Of a stretch of 64,000 bases of DNA, positions 1 to 8,438 are shown piece by piece (the stretch's first letter is position 1; each line of letters begins with the position of its first letter). The notes beneath the pieces were generated by a model that was not told the origin of the DNA, searched no databases, and saw only the letters and a list, made by a program, of their open reading frames with translations. Made by a program: the position numbers and the translations under genes. Origin of the DNA: an uncultured Eubacteriales bacterium. GTDB lineage: Bacteria > Bacillota > Clostridia > Peptostreptococcales > Anaerovoracaceae. Location: the NCBI GenBank assembly GCA_902779185.1, contig CACZAM010000001.1:100927-164926 (forward strand), in the 5' to 3' direction.

Positions 1-2
1 AC

Positions 3-377
3 AGACTGCTTGAACCGGAAGGGAGCGACCCTGACTTCACAAGAGGTACTCTCGAAGGCGACATCGCTCCTGGAGAGATTACATTCTACAGGCTGCAGTG
101 TGACAGCGAAGGTAACCTCAGGTCGTACATTGCAGAGGGCGAGGTGCTGCCTGTTGCGACAAAGTCCTTCGGCGGCATAGGTATATTCGCTATAAAGGAG
201 ATGGGCAGATTCTACCGCTACGTACTGCTGGAGAAGAGATATCCGCATCACGGAGCAGTAGCGTTCGGTCACTTCGGAAAGGCACTCTTCGAAGTGTTCA
301 GATTCCTCGGTGTCAAGGACATCGCGTACAATCAGCCGAAGTCGCTTCCATATCCTACAGAGAACCCTTTCAAGTAG
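3..377 (+). CDS. L-fucose isomerase-like protein, C-terminal part (partial)
   Basis: The gene is cut by the left edge; the reading frame is open from base 3 to the TAG at 375-377, giving the last 124 residues. The segment carries the C-terminal signature of the L-fucose/L-arabinose isomerase-like family: the stretch around TRGTLEGDI, the FYR element that follows it, and the closing PHHGAVAFGHFGKALFEVF block, whose histidines belong to the family's active-site region. Family members interconvert aldose and ketose sugars in the cytoplasm; the real substrate cannot be read from this fragment. A strong terminator follows, so the gene ends its transcription unit and is not coupled to the transporter genes after it. 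An isomerase-like protein without classical fucose activity remains possible. Confidence 0.75.
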   Translation, partial: RLLEPEGSDPDFTRGTLEGDIAPGEITFYRLQCDSEGNLRSYIAEGEVLPVATKSFGGIGIFAIKEMGRFYRYVLLEKRYPHHGAVAFGHFGKALFEVFRFLGVKDIAYNQPKSLPYPTENPFK

Positions 378-401
378 GGAATATAATAGATTTATAAGTG
401 T

Positions 402-431
402 GGCCGGAGATCATCTCCGGCCTTCCTTTTT
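402..431 (+). terminator. Rho-independent terminator
   Basis: The arms GGCCGGAGAT (402-411) and ATCTCCGGCC (413-422) are perfectly complementary and are followed by a T-rich run (423-431). It closes the sugar isomerase transcript. The rest of the gap to the next gene (432-515) contains an AT-rich TATAAA at 473-478 that could be a -10 element, without a convincing -35. Confidence 0.85.
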
Positions 432-515
432 AAGTTGCCAGTATCAGCGCCTGAATGGTAAAATTAAAACGTTATAAATAGCGGACTAGATGATAAAAAA
501 TAAGGAGACAATCAG

Positions 516-1061
516 ATGAAAACAGTAAGAAATGTCGTTGCATCAGCTATCCTGGCAGCTCTCGTATTCGTGCTGCTTCGTTTCGTAGCCATCCCTACAC
601 CGTTTCCTGACACGACACTGAGCATCTATGCTGCAGTAGTGGCATTCTTTGCCGTGCTGTTCGGACCGGCCGTAGGCTTTGTAGGCGGATTCCTCGGAAA
701 CCTGCTCGTAGACCTCACCGCTGGCTGGGGCGTATGGTGGACATGGGTCGTCGTTACGGGACTCTATGGATTATTTGTAGGCCTTGGATGCAAGGGCATC
801 AGTCTTGAGGACGGTATATTCGAGAAGAAGGAAATGATCCGTTTCTCAATCGTCTGCATAGTCAGCTGCATTCTCTGCTGGGGCGTTATCGCGCCGATCG
901 GCGACATTCTCATCTATGCTGAACCAGCAAACCTCGTCTTCATACAGGGCCTGTTCGTCGGTCTGAGCGGAATGATCGCGTCCGTGATCGTCGGCGGCAT
1001 ACTATGCAAGGCATACGCGGCGTCAAGGGCGCAGAGCGGATCCCTTACCAAGGAGGACTGA
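516..1061 (+). CDS. ECF transporter S component (UPF0397-like)
   Basis: A 181-residue integral membrane protein with about five or six hydrophobic segments (near 8-30, 37-55, 55-75, 76-95, 108-130 and 140-165). The N-terminal pattern (RFVAIPTPFPDTTLSIYAAV, then FGPAVGFVGGFLGN) matches the UPF0397 group of ECF S components, the substrate-binding membrane subunits of energy-coupling-factor importers. The ATG is preceded by AAGGAG. The double ATPase follows after one base and EcfT overlaps that, so the module is dedicated (group I-like) rather than sharing a common energiser. The substrate is not visible; the SAM hydrolase downstream hints at a purine, methionine or related nutrient. Family call firm, substrate unknown. 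Confidence 0.85.
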   Translation: MKTVRNVVASAILAALVFVLLRFVAIPTPFPDTTLSIYAAVVAFFAVLFGPAVGFVGGFLGNLLVDLTAGWGVWWTWVVVTGLYGLFVGLGCKGISLEDGIFEKKEMIRFSIVCIVSCILCWGVIAPIGDILIYAEPANLVFIQGLFVGLSGMIASVIVGGILCKAYAASRAQSGSLTKED

Positions 1062-1062
1062 T

Positions 1063-2772
1063 TTGGAAAGAGGAGAGCCTATAATCGAATTCAGGGACTT
1101 CTCCTTCCAGTACAACGCGCAGATGGAGCCGACCCTCTATAATATAGATCTCACCATATACAAGGGTGAGAAGGTGCTTATTGCGGGTCCTTCAGGCTGC
1201 GGAAAGTCCACGCTGGTCAACTGCATAAACGGTCTCATACCGTTTTCATATAAAGGAGAGATCAAAGGCTCTCTGAAGATCAACGGTGAGGAGAGCTCAT
1301 CCCAGAGCATCTCCCGTATTTCGAATACAGTAGGTACAGTCCTTCAGGACAGCGATGCCCAGTTTATCGGCATGACTGTCCTGGAGGACATTGCTTTTGC
1401 GCTCGAAAATGAGTGCGTAGTAAAAGAAGATATGCTGGAGCGTGTCCACCGGGCAGCACAGATAGTGGATATTTCGGACCATCTCGAGTACGCGCCTACA
1501 GATCTTTCAGGCGGACAGAAGCAGCGGACCGGGATCGCGGGCATACTCGTAGATGATGTAGAGGTAATGCTTTTTGACGAGCCTCTTGCGAACCTCGACC
1601 CTGCAACAGGCAAGACAGCCATGGAGCTGATCGATGAGGTGTCTGCCGGCACAGGAGCGACTGTTATTGTTGTAGAACACCGCATAGAGGACGTGCTCCA
1701 CATAGATATGGACCGCATAATCCTTATGGAAGACGGAAGGATAGTTTTCGACGGGACTCCTGATGCGCTTCTCTCATCGAATCTGCTCATAGAGGGCGGC
1801 ATAAGGGAACCTCTTTACATAACTGCGCTCAAATACGCCGGCGTAGAGATCACAGAAGACAAACTGCCGCACAGCATACGGTCCATAAACCTGACGTATG
1901 AAGACAAGGATCTGGTAAGGATGTGGCATGAGAGCACACCTACCGTCAGGCCGGCTCCTAAGACCGACACCATACTGGATATAAAGAACCTTGAGTTCGC
2001 TTATGAAGACAGAGAGCCTACGCTGAAGGGCGTAGACCTTGAAGTGCACAGGGGCGAGCTCATGTCTATAGTCGGCCGCAACGGCGCGGGCAAATCGACG
2101 ATTGCAAAGGTGATCTGCCGCTTTGAGAAGGACTGCACCGGCTCAATGGAGCTGATGGGCGAAGACCTGAAGACACTCAGCATCAAGGAATGCGCGGACA
2201 GAGTCGGATATGTGATGCAGAATCCTAACCAGATGATCTCAAAGACCCTGATATTCGATGAGATCGCGCTTGGCCTGAGGATGAGAGGCTTCAGTGAGGA
2301 TGCGATACAGGAAAAAGTAGAAAGCGTCATGAAGATATGCGGACTGTATGAGTTCCGCAAGTGGCCTATATCCGCGCTCTCTTATGGACAGAAAAAGAGA
2401 GTAACGATTGCGTCCATACTCGTACTCGATCCTGACATCATCATTCTCGATGAGCCGACCGCCGGCCAGGACTTCAGGCATTACACAGACATAATGGAGT
2501 TCCTCAGGGATATAAACTCGAGGGGCATTACAATAATAATGATCACACACGACATGCACCTCATGCTCGAGTACGCAGAGAGGGCACTCGTGTTTACTGA
2601 CGGACGCATAATAGCGGACGACACTTCAGCCGCGATACTGACGAATCCGGCAATAACCGAAAAGGCGTCGCTCAAGGAGACTTCGCTTTATCATCTGGCG
2701 CTGATGTGCGGAATCGAACCTTCTGAATTCGTGCAACACTTCATCAATTATGACAGGGAGGTGCGCTCGTGA
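1063..2772 (+). CDS. ECF transporter energising ATPase, two ABC domains
   Basis: A 569-residue cytoplasmic protein with two complete ATPase domains, equivalent to EcfA and EcfA' joined. Domain 1 has Walker A GPSGCGKST at 42-50, signature LSGGQKQR near 150 and Walker B VMLFDEPLANLD. Domain 2 has Walker A GRNGAGKST at 338-346, a variant signature LSYGQKKR and Walker B IIILDEPTAGQD. ATP hydrolysis drives S-component toppling through EcfT. Translation starts at TTG 1063, six bases after a perfect AGGAGG (1051-1056); no in-frame ATG is better placed. The stop overlaps the GTG of the T component by three bases. Single-chain double ATPases are common for dedicated ECF systems in Clostridia. Confidence 0.93.
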   Translation: MERGEPIIEFRDFSFQYNAQMEPTLYNIDLTIYKGEKVLIAGPSGCGKSTLVNCINGLIPFSYKGEIKGSLKINGEESSSQSISRISNTVGTVLQDSDAQFIGMTVLEDIAFALENECVVKEDMLERVHRAAQIVDISDHLEYAPTDLSGGQKQRTGIAGILVDDVEVMLFDEPLANLDPATGKTAMELIDEVSAGTGATVIVVEHRIEDVLHIDMDRIILMEDGRIVFDGTPDALLSSNLLIEGGIREPLYITALKYAGVEITEDKLPHSIRSINLTYEDKDLVRMWHESTPTVRPAPKTDTILDIKNLEFAYEDREPTLKGVDLEVHRGELMSIVGRNGAGKSTIAKVICRFEKDCTGSMELMGEDLKTLSIKECADRVGYVMQNPNQMISKTLIFDEIALGLRMRGFSEDAIQEKVESVMKICGLYEFRKWPISALSYGQKKRVTIASILVLDPDIIILDEPTAGQDFRHYTDIMEFLRDINSRGITIIMITHDMHLMLEYAERALVFTDGRIIADDTSAAILTNPAITEKASLKETSLYHLALMCGIEPSEFVQHFINYDREVRS

Positions 2773-3593
2773 AGCTTTTGAACTATATTGAGCGCAAGTC
2801 GCCCGTACACAGCCTGAACGGCGCGTCAAAGCTGTTCTGCCTGCTGATGTGGATCTGCTCCACGATGATCACTTTCAATACGCCGTTTTTGCTGGGAGCT
2901 ACCATACTGGGAGCCGTGGCGTTCAAACTGTCGAGGCTTAAGCTCTCGGAGCAGAAGGGCCTGCTGTACTTCCTGCTCTGCTTCATGCTGCTTAACGCGC
3001 TGCTGATCTACATATTCAATCCGGAGCGCGGAGTAGAGCTTTACGGCACGAGGAATCTGCTGTTTACCATATGGGGAAGGTTCACCATAACAAAGGAGCA
3101 GCTGCTCTATCAGTTCAACGTAATACTCAAATACCTGTCGACCATACCTATCATTCTGGTATTCATCGGGTCGACACAGCCGAGCGAGCTCGCGGCTTCG
3201 ATGAACAGAATAGGCATTCCATACAGCTTCAGCTATTCATTTGCCCTCGCGCTGCGATACATCCCTGACACCGTTGCGTCCTTCATAGATATTTCGAGAT
3301 GTCAGCAGGCAAGAGGCATCGAGATGAGCAACAAGGAGAGCATATTAAAGCGTGTCAAGGCAGCGGCCGCTCTGGTGCTTCCGCTCATTCTCGGCAGCGT
3401 CGAGCAGATAGAGGTCATAACCAATGCGATGGAGCTTCGCAAATTCGGCACACAGAAGCGGAGGACGTGGATAATGTCGAGGCCTTTCAGGGCAGGAGAT
3501 TATCTGACCATTGTCATAGGCATAGGCATGATGGCATTCGTTATCGCGTACAATGTGATAAACGGAAGCCGTTTCTGGAACCCGTTCATATAA
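2769..3593 (+). CDS. ecfT: ECF transporter T component (EcfT)
   Basis: A 274-residue membrane protein with hydrophobic segments near 20-55, 65-85, 115-135 and 240-265, plus the long cytoplasmic helical region that contacts the ATPases. The QARGIE block near residue 178 is one of the conserved EcfT coupling motifs (Ala-Arg-Gly); the second lies near 220-230 (ELRKFG). It starts at GTG 2769, overlapping the ATPase stop, with GGGAGG upstream. It links the S component to the ATPases. Gene order S-A-T supports a complete importer. Confidence 0.9.
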   Translation: MKLLNYIERKSPVHSLNGASKLFCLLMWICSTMITFNTPFLLGATILGAVAFKLSRLKLSEQKGLLYFLLCFMLLNALLIYIFNPERGVELYGTRNLLFTIWGRFTITKEQLLYQFNVILKYLSTIPIILVFIGSTQPSELAASMNRIGIPYSFSYSFALALRYIPDTVASFIDISRCQQARGIEMSNKESILKRVKAAAALVLPLILGSVEQIEVITNAMELRKFGTQKRRTWIMSRPFRAGDYLTIVIGIGMMAFVIAYNVINGSRFWNPFI

Positions 3594-3613
3594 ATTAACC
3601 GGAGGGGGCTGAT

Positions 3614-4492
3614 ATGAAACCAACTGTAGTACTTCAGACAGACTTCGGCAACGGAGGGGGAGGCGTGATGGCGGGAGTCATCAAAACGGTCGATCCCGAA
3701 GTCCCGGTATATGATTTTGACCATTACATAGAGGCTTTCAATACAATAGCTGCGTCAGCAAGTCTCAGCGGGGCGGTCCCTTTCTGGCCGTCAGGCACCG
3801 TGTTTGTTTCGGTAGTCGACCCGGGAGTGGGCACTGAGAGGAGGTCGTGCGTCGCTAAGCTCGATAACGGAAGCTACTTAGTCACTCCTGACAACGGGAC
3901 ACTCACCATGTTAATGGACATGGTAACTGAGGTCCGCAGGATAGACGAAAGCATCAACAGATTGCCGGGCAGTGAGAACTGCTATATTTATCACGGCCGC
4001 GACGTATACTCATACACTGCCGCAAGGCTGGCATCGGGCATCATAAGCTATGAGGAAGTCGGTCCTGTATATCCGGTCTCTGAGATCGTTGTGCATACGC
4101 TCACGAACGTGGAGACCGTAGTACGCAAGGGATACGCGCACGCAGGATTCTACGACATGGAGAAGTCCTTCGGCTGTCTCAGGGTAAACATAACCACAAA
4201 GGAATTTCAGGAAACAGGCGGATTCCGTTACGGAGACAGGCTCCATCTGGTAATAAGTGACGGTCACAAGGCTATATATGACGGCATCTGCTACTATGAC
4301 AAGACCTTCGGCCTCGCGCCGAAGGGAGAGGCCTTCGTATGCGGAGACATACAGGCCGGAGAGGGACAGACGCTCAGATTCAATCTGAACCATGACAATT
4401 TTTTCGATAAATACGCGCCTGAACTGAACGACGGGCTTGGGATCGCAAGGGATTATTCATTTACTGCAACGCCTTGGGGAGGTGACGAGTAA
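3614..4492 (+). CDS. S-adenosyl-L-methionine hydroxide adenosyltransferase (DUF62 family)
   Basis: A 292-residue cytoplasmic enzyme of the SAM hydrolase/fluorinase-like fold, which splits SAM with water into adenosine and methionine. Visible signatures are the N-terminal QTDFG, the VVDPGVGTERRS block (near 71-82) with conserved Asp and Arg-Arg, and VTPDNGTL. The usual lysine/aspartate element after TDFG is replaced by a glycine run (NGGGGV), a small departure from most members. GGAGGG precedes the ATG. It lies 20 bases after ecfT and is probably in the same operon, linking SAM/adenosine turnover with an importer of unknown substrate. Function rests on family knowledge. Confidence 0.85.
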   Translation: MKPTVVLQTDFGNGGGGVMAGVIKTVDPEVPVYDFDHYIEAFNTIAASASLSGAVPFWPSGTVFVSVVDPGVGTERRSCVAKLDNGSYLVTPDNGTLTMLMDMVTEVRRIDESINRLPGSENCYIYHGRDVYSYTAARLASGIISYEEVGPVYPVSEIVVHTLTNVETVVRKGYAHAGFYDMEKSFGCLRVNITTKEFQETGGFRYGDRLHLVISDGHKAIYDGICYYDKTFGLAPKGEAFVCGDIQAGEGQTLRFNLNHDNFFDKYAPELNDGLGIARDYSFTATPWGGDE

Positions 4493-4498
4493 ACTATT

Positions 4499-5398
4499 AT
4501 GGAAAAAGGGAATTCAAGGACAGGGAGAGGACTGACCGGATTCGAAGCAGGTATGCTCATAGTGCTCCAGTCAATCGTATACGGCTTCGGAGATCCGATA
4601 TCCAAGATCGCGTTCGAGATCGTGCCTGTATACTCCATGATGACGGTACGTTACACGATTGCTTTCGTATTTTGTATTGCCATATTCGGGAAAAGGATAG
4701 TCCGCACGGTAAAGAGCGTGCCTTTAAGGGCGTGGCTCATTCCGGGAATCTGCATAGCCCTGAGCTATGTGCTCAACAATATTGCCCTGAGCATGACGGA
4801 AGCGACTTCGGTAGCTTTTCTGAGATCGCTCGCGGTAGTCATGACTCCTGCGCTTGCATTCATTGCTTACAGAAAGAGATACAGGTGGCCGCATATCGTA
4901 GCACAGATACTCGTGCTGCCGGGCATGTACCTGCTGTGCGTAAGAGGGGGACTGTCGGGATTCGGCGCCGGAGAGATACTGGCTCTTCTTGCAGCTGCTC
5001 TTGTGGCAGCTACACTGGTATTCACAGGAAGATTTCTAGATCAGGTCGATCCTGTCTCTATGACTGCGCTTCAGGCAGGCTGCTCTGCAGTGATAGCATT
5101 TGCGGGAAGTCTGCTTGTGGAGGGCGGAGTCCATGCCGGATCGGCAACCCCGAAAGCATGGCTCATAATTCTTTATCTGGCCATACTGTGTACATTCCTG
5201 GGATATCTGCTGCAGAACCTCGCGCTCACGAGGATAAGCGACAGGGAGGTAGCGCTGCTTCAGAGTCTCTGCCCGGTTATGACAGCGCTGTTTTCGTTCA
5301 TACTTCTCGGAGAGAAACTGTCAGCAGCCGGCATCGCCGGTGCGGTGATCATAATAGTCTGCATTTCGGCATCAGCTATGATAAAGGACGAAGGATAA
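4499..5398 (+). CDS. EamA/DMT-type permease
   Basis: A 299-residue protein with about ten hydrophobic segments in the two-repeat pattern of the drug/metabolite transporter superfamily. The first repeat covers roughly residues 15-140 and the second 160-295, the latter ending in the typical LGEKLSAAGIAGAVIIIV element. It sits six bases behind the SAM hydrolase gene; the GGAGG of the preceding gene end lies about 16 bases from this ATG, so translation may be coupled. It might export or import a product of the upstream reactions, but DMT specificity cannot be read from sequence. Confidence 0.85.
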   Translation: MEKGNSRTGRGLTGFEAGMLIVLQSIVYGFGDPISKIAFEIVPVYSMMTVRYTIAFVFCIAIFGKRIVRTVKSVPLRAWLIPGICIALSYVLNNIALSMTEATSVAFLRSLAVVMTPALAFIAYRKRYRWPHIVAQILVLPGMYLLCVRGGLSGFGAGEILALLAAALVAATLVFTGRFLDQVDPVSMTALQAGCSAVIAFAGSLLVEGGVHAGSATPKAWLIILYLAILCTFLGYLLQNLALTRISDREVALLQSLCPVMTALFSFILLGEKLSAAGIAGAVIIIVCISASAMIKDEG

Positions 5399-5406
5399 CT
5401 GATACT

Positions 5407-6603
5407 ATGAAAGATCTTAAGCACATCCACTTCTATGAAGATCTCCTGGAGCAGACAGCGAATGAGCTCGTGCTGCAGGAGAAAGAAGCAGGAGGAGTAG
5501 CTGCGGGGTACACATGTTATTATGTGCCTGAAGTTCTTCTCAACTGCGGAAAGGCTTTTTCCGTACGCCTGCGCGCGCCTAACACAGGTTCGCTCGATAT
5601 CAGTCAGTATTACATGTCGAGCTTTATCTGCGGCTATACGCGCGCTCTTTTTGAGCGTGCATTTGAAGGCGGCATGAACTATCTGGACTTTTATGCCAGC
5701 TCGGATACATGCCAGCAGATGGTAAGAGTCATTGAGAATATCCGTGATCTCGAACTCATCAATAACCCCCGCTTCGGCTGGGGTATAATAGATGCTCCGC
5801 TAAAGATCAGCCCTCATGGCAACAGGCTCTACACCGAACAGATCAGGGAGCACATACTGAGACCTCTCTCAGAGAAATACGGTGTGGATGTCTCCGAGGA
5901 AGCCATCCGGGCGGCTGTAAAAGAGCATAACGAGATGTGTGCCATATTTGAGGAGATCTCAGAACTCAGAAAAGAAGACAACCCGAGGATCACTCCGAGG
6001 GAATTGCATATATTATCGCTGATAAGCTATGCCAGCCCGACTTCACGTATCCTTCCTTACCTGCGCGAGACGCTCGAGGACCTGCGCACAAGAGAGGCCG
6101 ACGCAGAGAACCGCTGGAGAGCGCGTGTCGTGGTAGTGGGCAGCGAGCTGGATGATTACGGATTCTCCGAGATAATGGAGAATGCACGCTGCTACGTTGC
6201 AGCTGACAGATACTGCTTCGGCTCCATGCCCGGACGTCAGCAGATACCGCTGACTGAAGACGAGCCTGCGCTCGACCAGGTCTGCCGTTTCTATCTTGAA
6301 ACGAATCAGTGTCCGCGCTTTATGTCGCAGGAAAAGATAATACAGCGGCGAGACACAATACGAGACCTTGTCCGTGAATACAAAGCTGACGGTATAGTGA
6401 TAGAACAGGCCAAATTCTGTGACTTCTGGGGTTATGAGCGAACGCTCAACACGCAGGTGCTGCAGGAAGAATACGGCATACCGACTCTCGGTATCGACCG
6501 TGAGTATGTAGTGAGAGGCTCCGGACAGCTTGCAACGCGCATGCAGGCATTTGTTGAAAGCCTTGAGATAAAGAAGATTCAGAAAGGAGGCAGCGCAAGG
6601 TGA
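5407..6603 (+). CDS. 2-hydroxyacyl-CoA dehydratase-type subunit (HgdB/BcrC-like)
   Basis: The ATG at 5407 gives 398 residues; a longer open frame running back to 4672 overlaps the permease gene and is not protein-like. The protein belongs to the benzoyl-CoA reductase/2-hydroxyglutaryl-CoA dehydratase D-component family: cysteines in DTCQQM near 105, NQCPRFM near 303 and KFCDFWGYE near 341 sit where the family binds its [4Fe-4S] cluster, and GIPTLGIDREY matches the closing strand. Such subunits remove water from 2-hydroxyacyl-CoA or reduce aromatic acyl-CoA using an electron injected by an ATP-dependent activator. No activator gene (HgdC-like) is present nearby. The next gene overlaps by four bases and encodes the partner subunit. 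Confidence 0.82.
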   Translation: MKDLKHIHFYEDLLEQTANELVLQEKEAGGVAAGYTCYYVPEVLLNCGKAFSVRLRAPNTGSLDISQYYMSSFICGYTRALFERAFEGGMNYLDFYASSDTCQQMVRVIENIRDLELINNPRFGWGIIDAPLKISPHGNRLYTEQIREHILRPLSEKYGVDVSEEAIRAAVKEHNEMCAIFEEISELRKEDNPRITPRELHILSLISYASPTSRILPYLRETLEDLRTREADAENRWRARVVVVGSELDDYGFSEIMENARCYVAADRYCFGSMPGRQQIPLTEDEPALDQVCRFYLETNQCPRFMSQEKIIQRRDTIRDLVREYKADGIVIEQAKFCDFWGYERTLNTQVLQEEYGIPTLGIDREYVVRGSGQLATRMQAFVESLEIKKIQKGGSAR

Positions 6604-8144
6604 AAAAGAAAAAAGGCGCAGCTGATAATCTGAAAGACAAGACAGCGATACAGAAACACAGAGAATGGCGAGGCGGCCGCGATACCGCATACGATTATCT
6701 GCAGTGGTGTCGTCTCTGGGGCATACTTATAAAATGGGCAGCTTCCCATCCGGTGCAGAATGTCAGGGCGTTGTTCAGATACCGCTGGATGTTTTCATAC
6801 CTGACGGTACCGTCATTCTTCGATAGGCTCTGCGAAGGGCAGAGAGGCGCAGGACTCAGAGGAGCAAGGAACAACCTGAATTACCTCGCCAGCGATGTCA
6901 CGAAAACACTGACTACCATATTCAGTGCCGACATGCACCTGCATCCGGGCAGCAAGAAGGCGGAAGAGCTGAACAAAAGGATAATCTGTGTTGACGAGCT
7001 GCTGCCAAACTTGCTCGGCAAGGGCTTTCCGGACTGCAAGATGATACTCTTCCAGGAATACCCTATGTACCTGCCGTCGCTGATCAATCAGCACAGCCCG
7101 GTCCACTATATAGAACAGTCTGAGCTTTACGGGCTCCCTGCAGACGTCTGTCCGCTCCCGTCATTCGAGGCGGGTCTGGCCATCGAGGACGACTTCCCGA
7201 AGATAGGCTGCTGCATGCTTACATCAAACATGCCTTGCGACGGCAGCATCATGACAACGATGCTCCAGGAGCGCCGTATAGGCCTGCCGTCTCAGGTGCT
7301 GAACGTGCCGCTCCGCTGGAAGGAAGATGAAGTTCAGGAGTATGCGGTCGAAGAGATCAGGTCTGCCATAGCATTCCTCGAGGAACATACCGGACAAAAG
7401 TTCGACTGGGATGCCTTCAAAGAAGGATGTGAGATCTGGAACAGACAGAACGAGTGCAAGTTTGAGAAATGGGATATGAACCGCACGGACATACCGCCTC
7501 ATACCGGCTCATCAGCATGGCTGTACAGGATATTCGAGCATCAGGCTGTCGCCGGAGAACCTCTGGCTCTTAAGAACGACCTCAGGGTGAACAGGATACT
7601 GCGAAAGCAGGTTGCTGCCGGCAAGTGTCCAAAGACCATACGCCACCGTGCTGTACTGTGGAACACGCCTTGCAACAACTACGCAAATTTTAACAACTGG
7701 CTGCTCAACTGCTGGGGCATTGAGTCGGTATGTGAGATGATCGACATACACGGCACGGATCTTATAGATACAGGCAGCCATGAAAGCATGCTGCGCGGTC
7801 TTGCAGATCATTATCAGACGTCAACCATGCGTGCCCATACAAAGGGCGGCAGTGAGGTGATGCTGGACAGCCTTTGGGAGAAGTACGAAGAATACAACGC
7901 AGACATGATAATAATGTTCGACCAGATATCCTGCAAAGGCGTCGGAGCCATAAACGGACTCTTTGAAGAAGGCGCGATGAAGCGCGGAATACCGATGGTG
8001 CGTGTGAGGCAGGATCTGATGGATCCTACATCCATCACACGGCGCGAGATGCGTAATGATGTGAACATATTTATGCAGAGTGTCATGAAAGAAGAGCCTG
8101 TCGATGCCACACTGGTGGACTTTGATGATGATGAAAGCTGGTAG
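6600..8144 (+). CDS. 2-hydroxyacyl-CoA dehydratase-type subunit (larger partner)
   Basis: A 514-residue protein starting at GTG 6600 with AAAGGAGG upstream and a four-base overlap with the previous gene. It shows the same family architecture: cysteines near PCNNYANFN and ISCKGVGA at the end of conserved strands, and RGIPMVRVRQDL as the closing segment. It carries an N-terminal extension of about 90 basic and aromatic residues compared with typical subunits. Heterodimer formation with the upstream product is likely from the overlap and family precedent. The substrate is unknown; 2-hydroxyacyl-CoA dehydration in amino acid fermentation is the commonest role, but the lack of a neighbouring activator or CoA transferase leaves this open. 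Confidence 0.8.
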   Translation: MKKKKGAADNLKDKTAIQKHREWRGGRDTAYDYLQWCRLWGILIKWAASHPVQNVRALFRYRWMFSYLTVPSFFDRLCEGQRGAGLRGARNNLNYLASDVTKTLTTIFSADMHLHPGSKKAEELNKRIICVDELLPNLLGKGFPDCKMILFQEYPMYLPSLINQHSPVHYIEQSELYGLPADVCPLPSFEAGLAIEDDFPKIGCCMLTSNMPCDGSIMTTMLQERRIGLPSQVLNVPLRWKEDEVQEYAVEEIRSAIAFLEEHTGQKFDWDAFKEGCEIWNRQNECKFEKWDMNRTDIPPHTGSSAWLYRIFEHQAVAGEPLALKNDLRVNRILRKQVAAGKCPKTIRHRAVLWNTPCNNYANFNNWLLNCWGIESVCEMIDIHGTDLIDTGSHESMLRGLADHYQTSTMRAHTKGGSEVMLDSLWEKYEEYNADMIIMFDQISCKGVGAINGLFEEGAMKRGIPMVRVRQDLMDPTSITRREMRNDVNIFMQSVMKEEPVDATLVDFDDDESW

Positions 8145-8155
8145 GGAGGATCACC

Positions 8156-8311
8156 ATGAAAGCGATAAAAATCTTACTGATGATCATGCTCGGTTTTTTT
8201 GCAGTAACGGTACCGGTATACTGGTTCAATCTCGATACCAAACTCGTTAAACTGATCGAAAAACCGATGATGAAGCACTACGACTCGATGCCGCGGGATA
8301 ACAGATTATAG
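8156..8311 (+). CDS. Small single-pass membrane protein, 51 residues
   Basis: An ATG at 8156 follows a good ribosome site (GGGAGGA at 8144-8150) 11 bases after the dehydratase subunit stop. The product has an N-terminal hydrophobic segment (about residues 4-22, KILLMIMLGFFAVTVPVYWF) and a short polar tail rich in Lys, Met, Asp and Arg, ending at TAG 8309-8311. No lipobox is visible, and the segment looks like an uncleaved anchor. Position and ribosome site, followed directly by a terminator, argue that it is translated. I do not recognise a family; it could tether or regulate the dehydratase subunits. Confidence 0.6.
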   Translation: MKAIKILLMIMLGFFAVTVPVYWFNLDTKLVKLIEKPMMKHYDSMPRDNRL

Positions 8312-8323
8312 GGTCGAAAACAG

Positions 8324-8363
8324 AGCCGGAGCGGAAACCTAATATAATCGCTCCGGCTTTTTT
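8324..8363 (+). terminator. Rho-independent terminator
   Basis: AGCCGGAGCG (8324-8333) pairs perfectly with CGCTCCGGCT (8349-8358) across a 15-base AT-rich loop and is followed by six T (8358-8363). It ends the dehydratase transcript and isolates the next operon. Confidence 0.9.
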
Positions 8364-8365
8364 AT

Positions 8366-8397
8366 TTGTCAACTGAATACTGTGTATGTTGTATAAT
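8366..8397 (+). promoter_or_regulatory. Candidate promoter of the ene-reductase/AOR1 operon
   Basis: A perfect TATAAT lies at 8392-8397, with TTGTCA at 8366-8371 as the best -35 match; the 20-base spacing is longer than ideal. It lies directly after the terminator and 41 bases before the first ATG. A TTGTC/GACAA inverted pair (8366-8370 and 8404-8408) brackets it and might be an operator. Confidence 0.45.
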
Positions 8398-8438
8398 TAA
8401 AACGACAATTGAACAATATTCATCAGGAGGAAAAACCT

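Noticed and set aside
4672-5406. Upstream extension of the dehydratase subunit frame by 245 codons
   Set aside because: It overlaps the EamA permease gene in another frame and reads as low-complexity Ser/Arg/Cys-rich sequence; ATG 5407 fits the family.
5407-8144. ATP-dependent benzoyl-CoA reductase
   Set aside because: Only two subunits of the broad family are present, with no BcrA/D-type ATPase subunits, so an aromatic reductase cannot be claimed.
8409-8438. TTG start ten codons before the ene-reductase ATG
   Set aside because: The AGGAGG lies inside this segment and points to ATG 8439.
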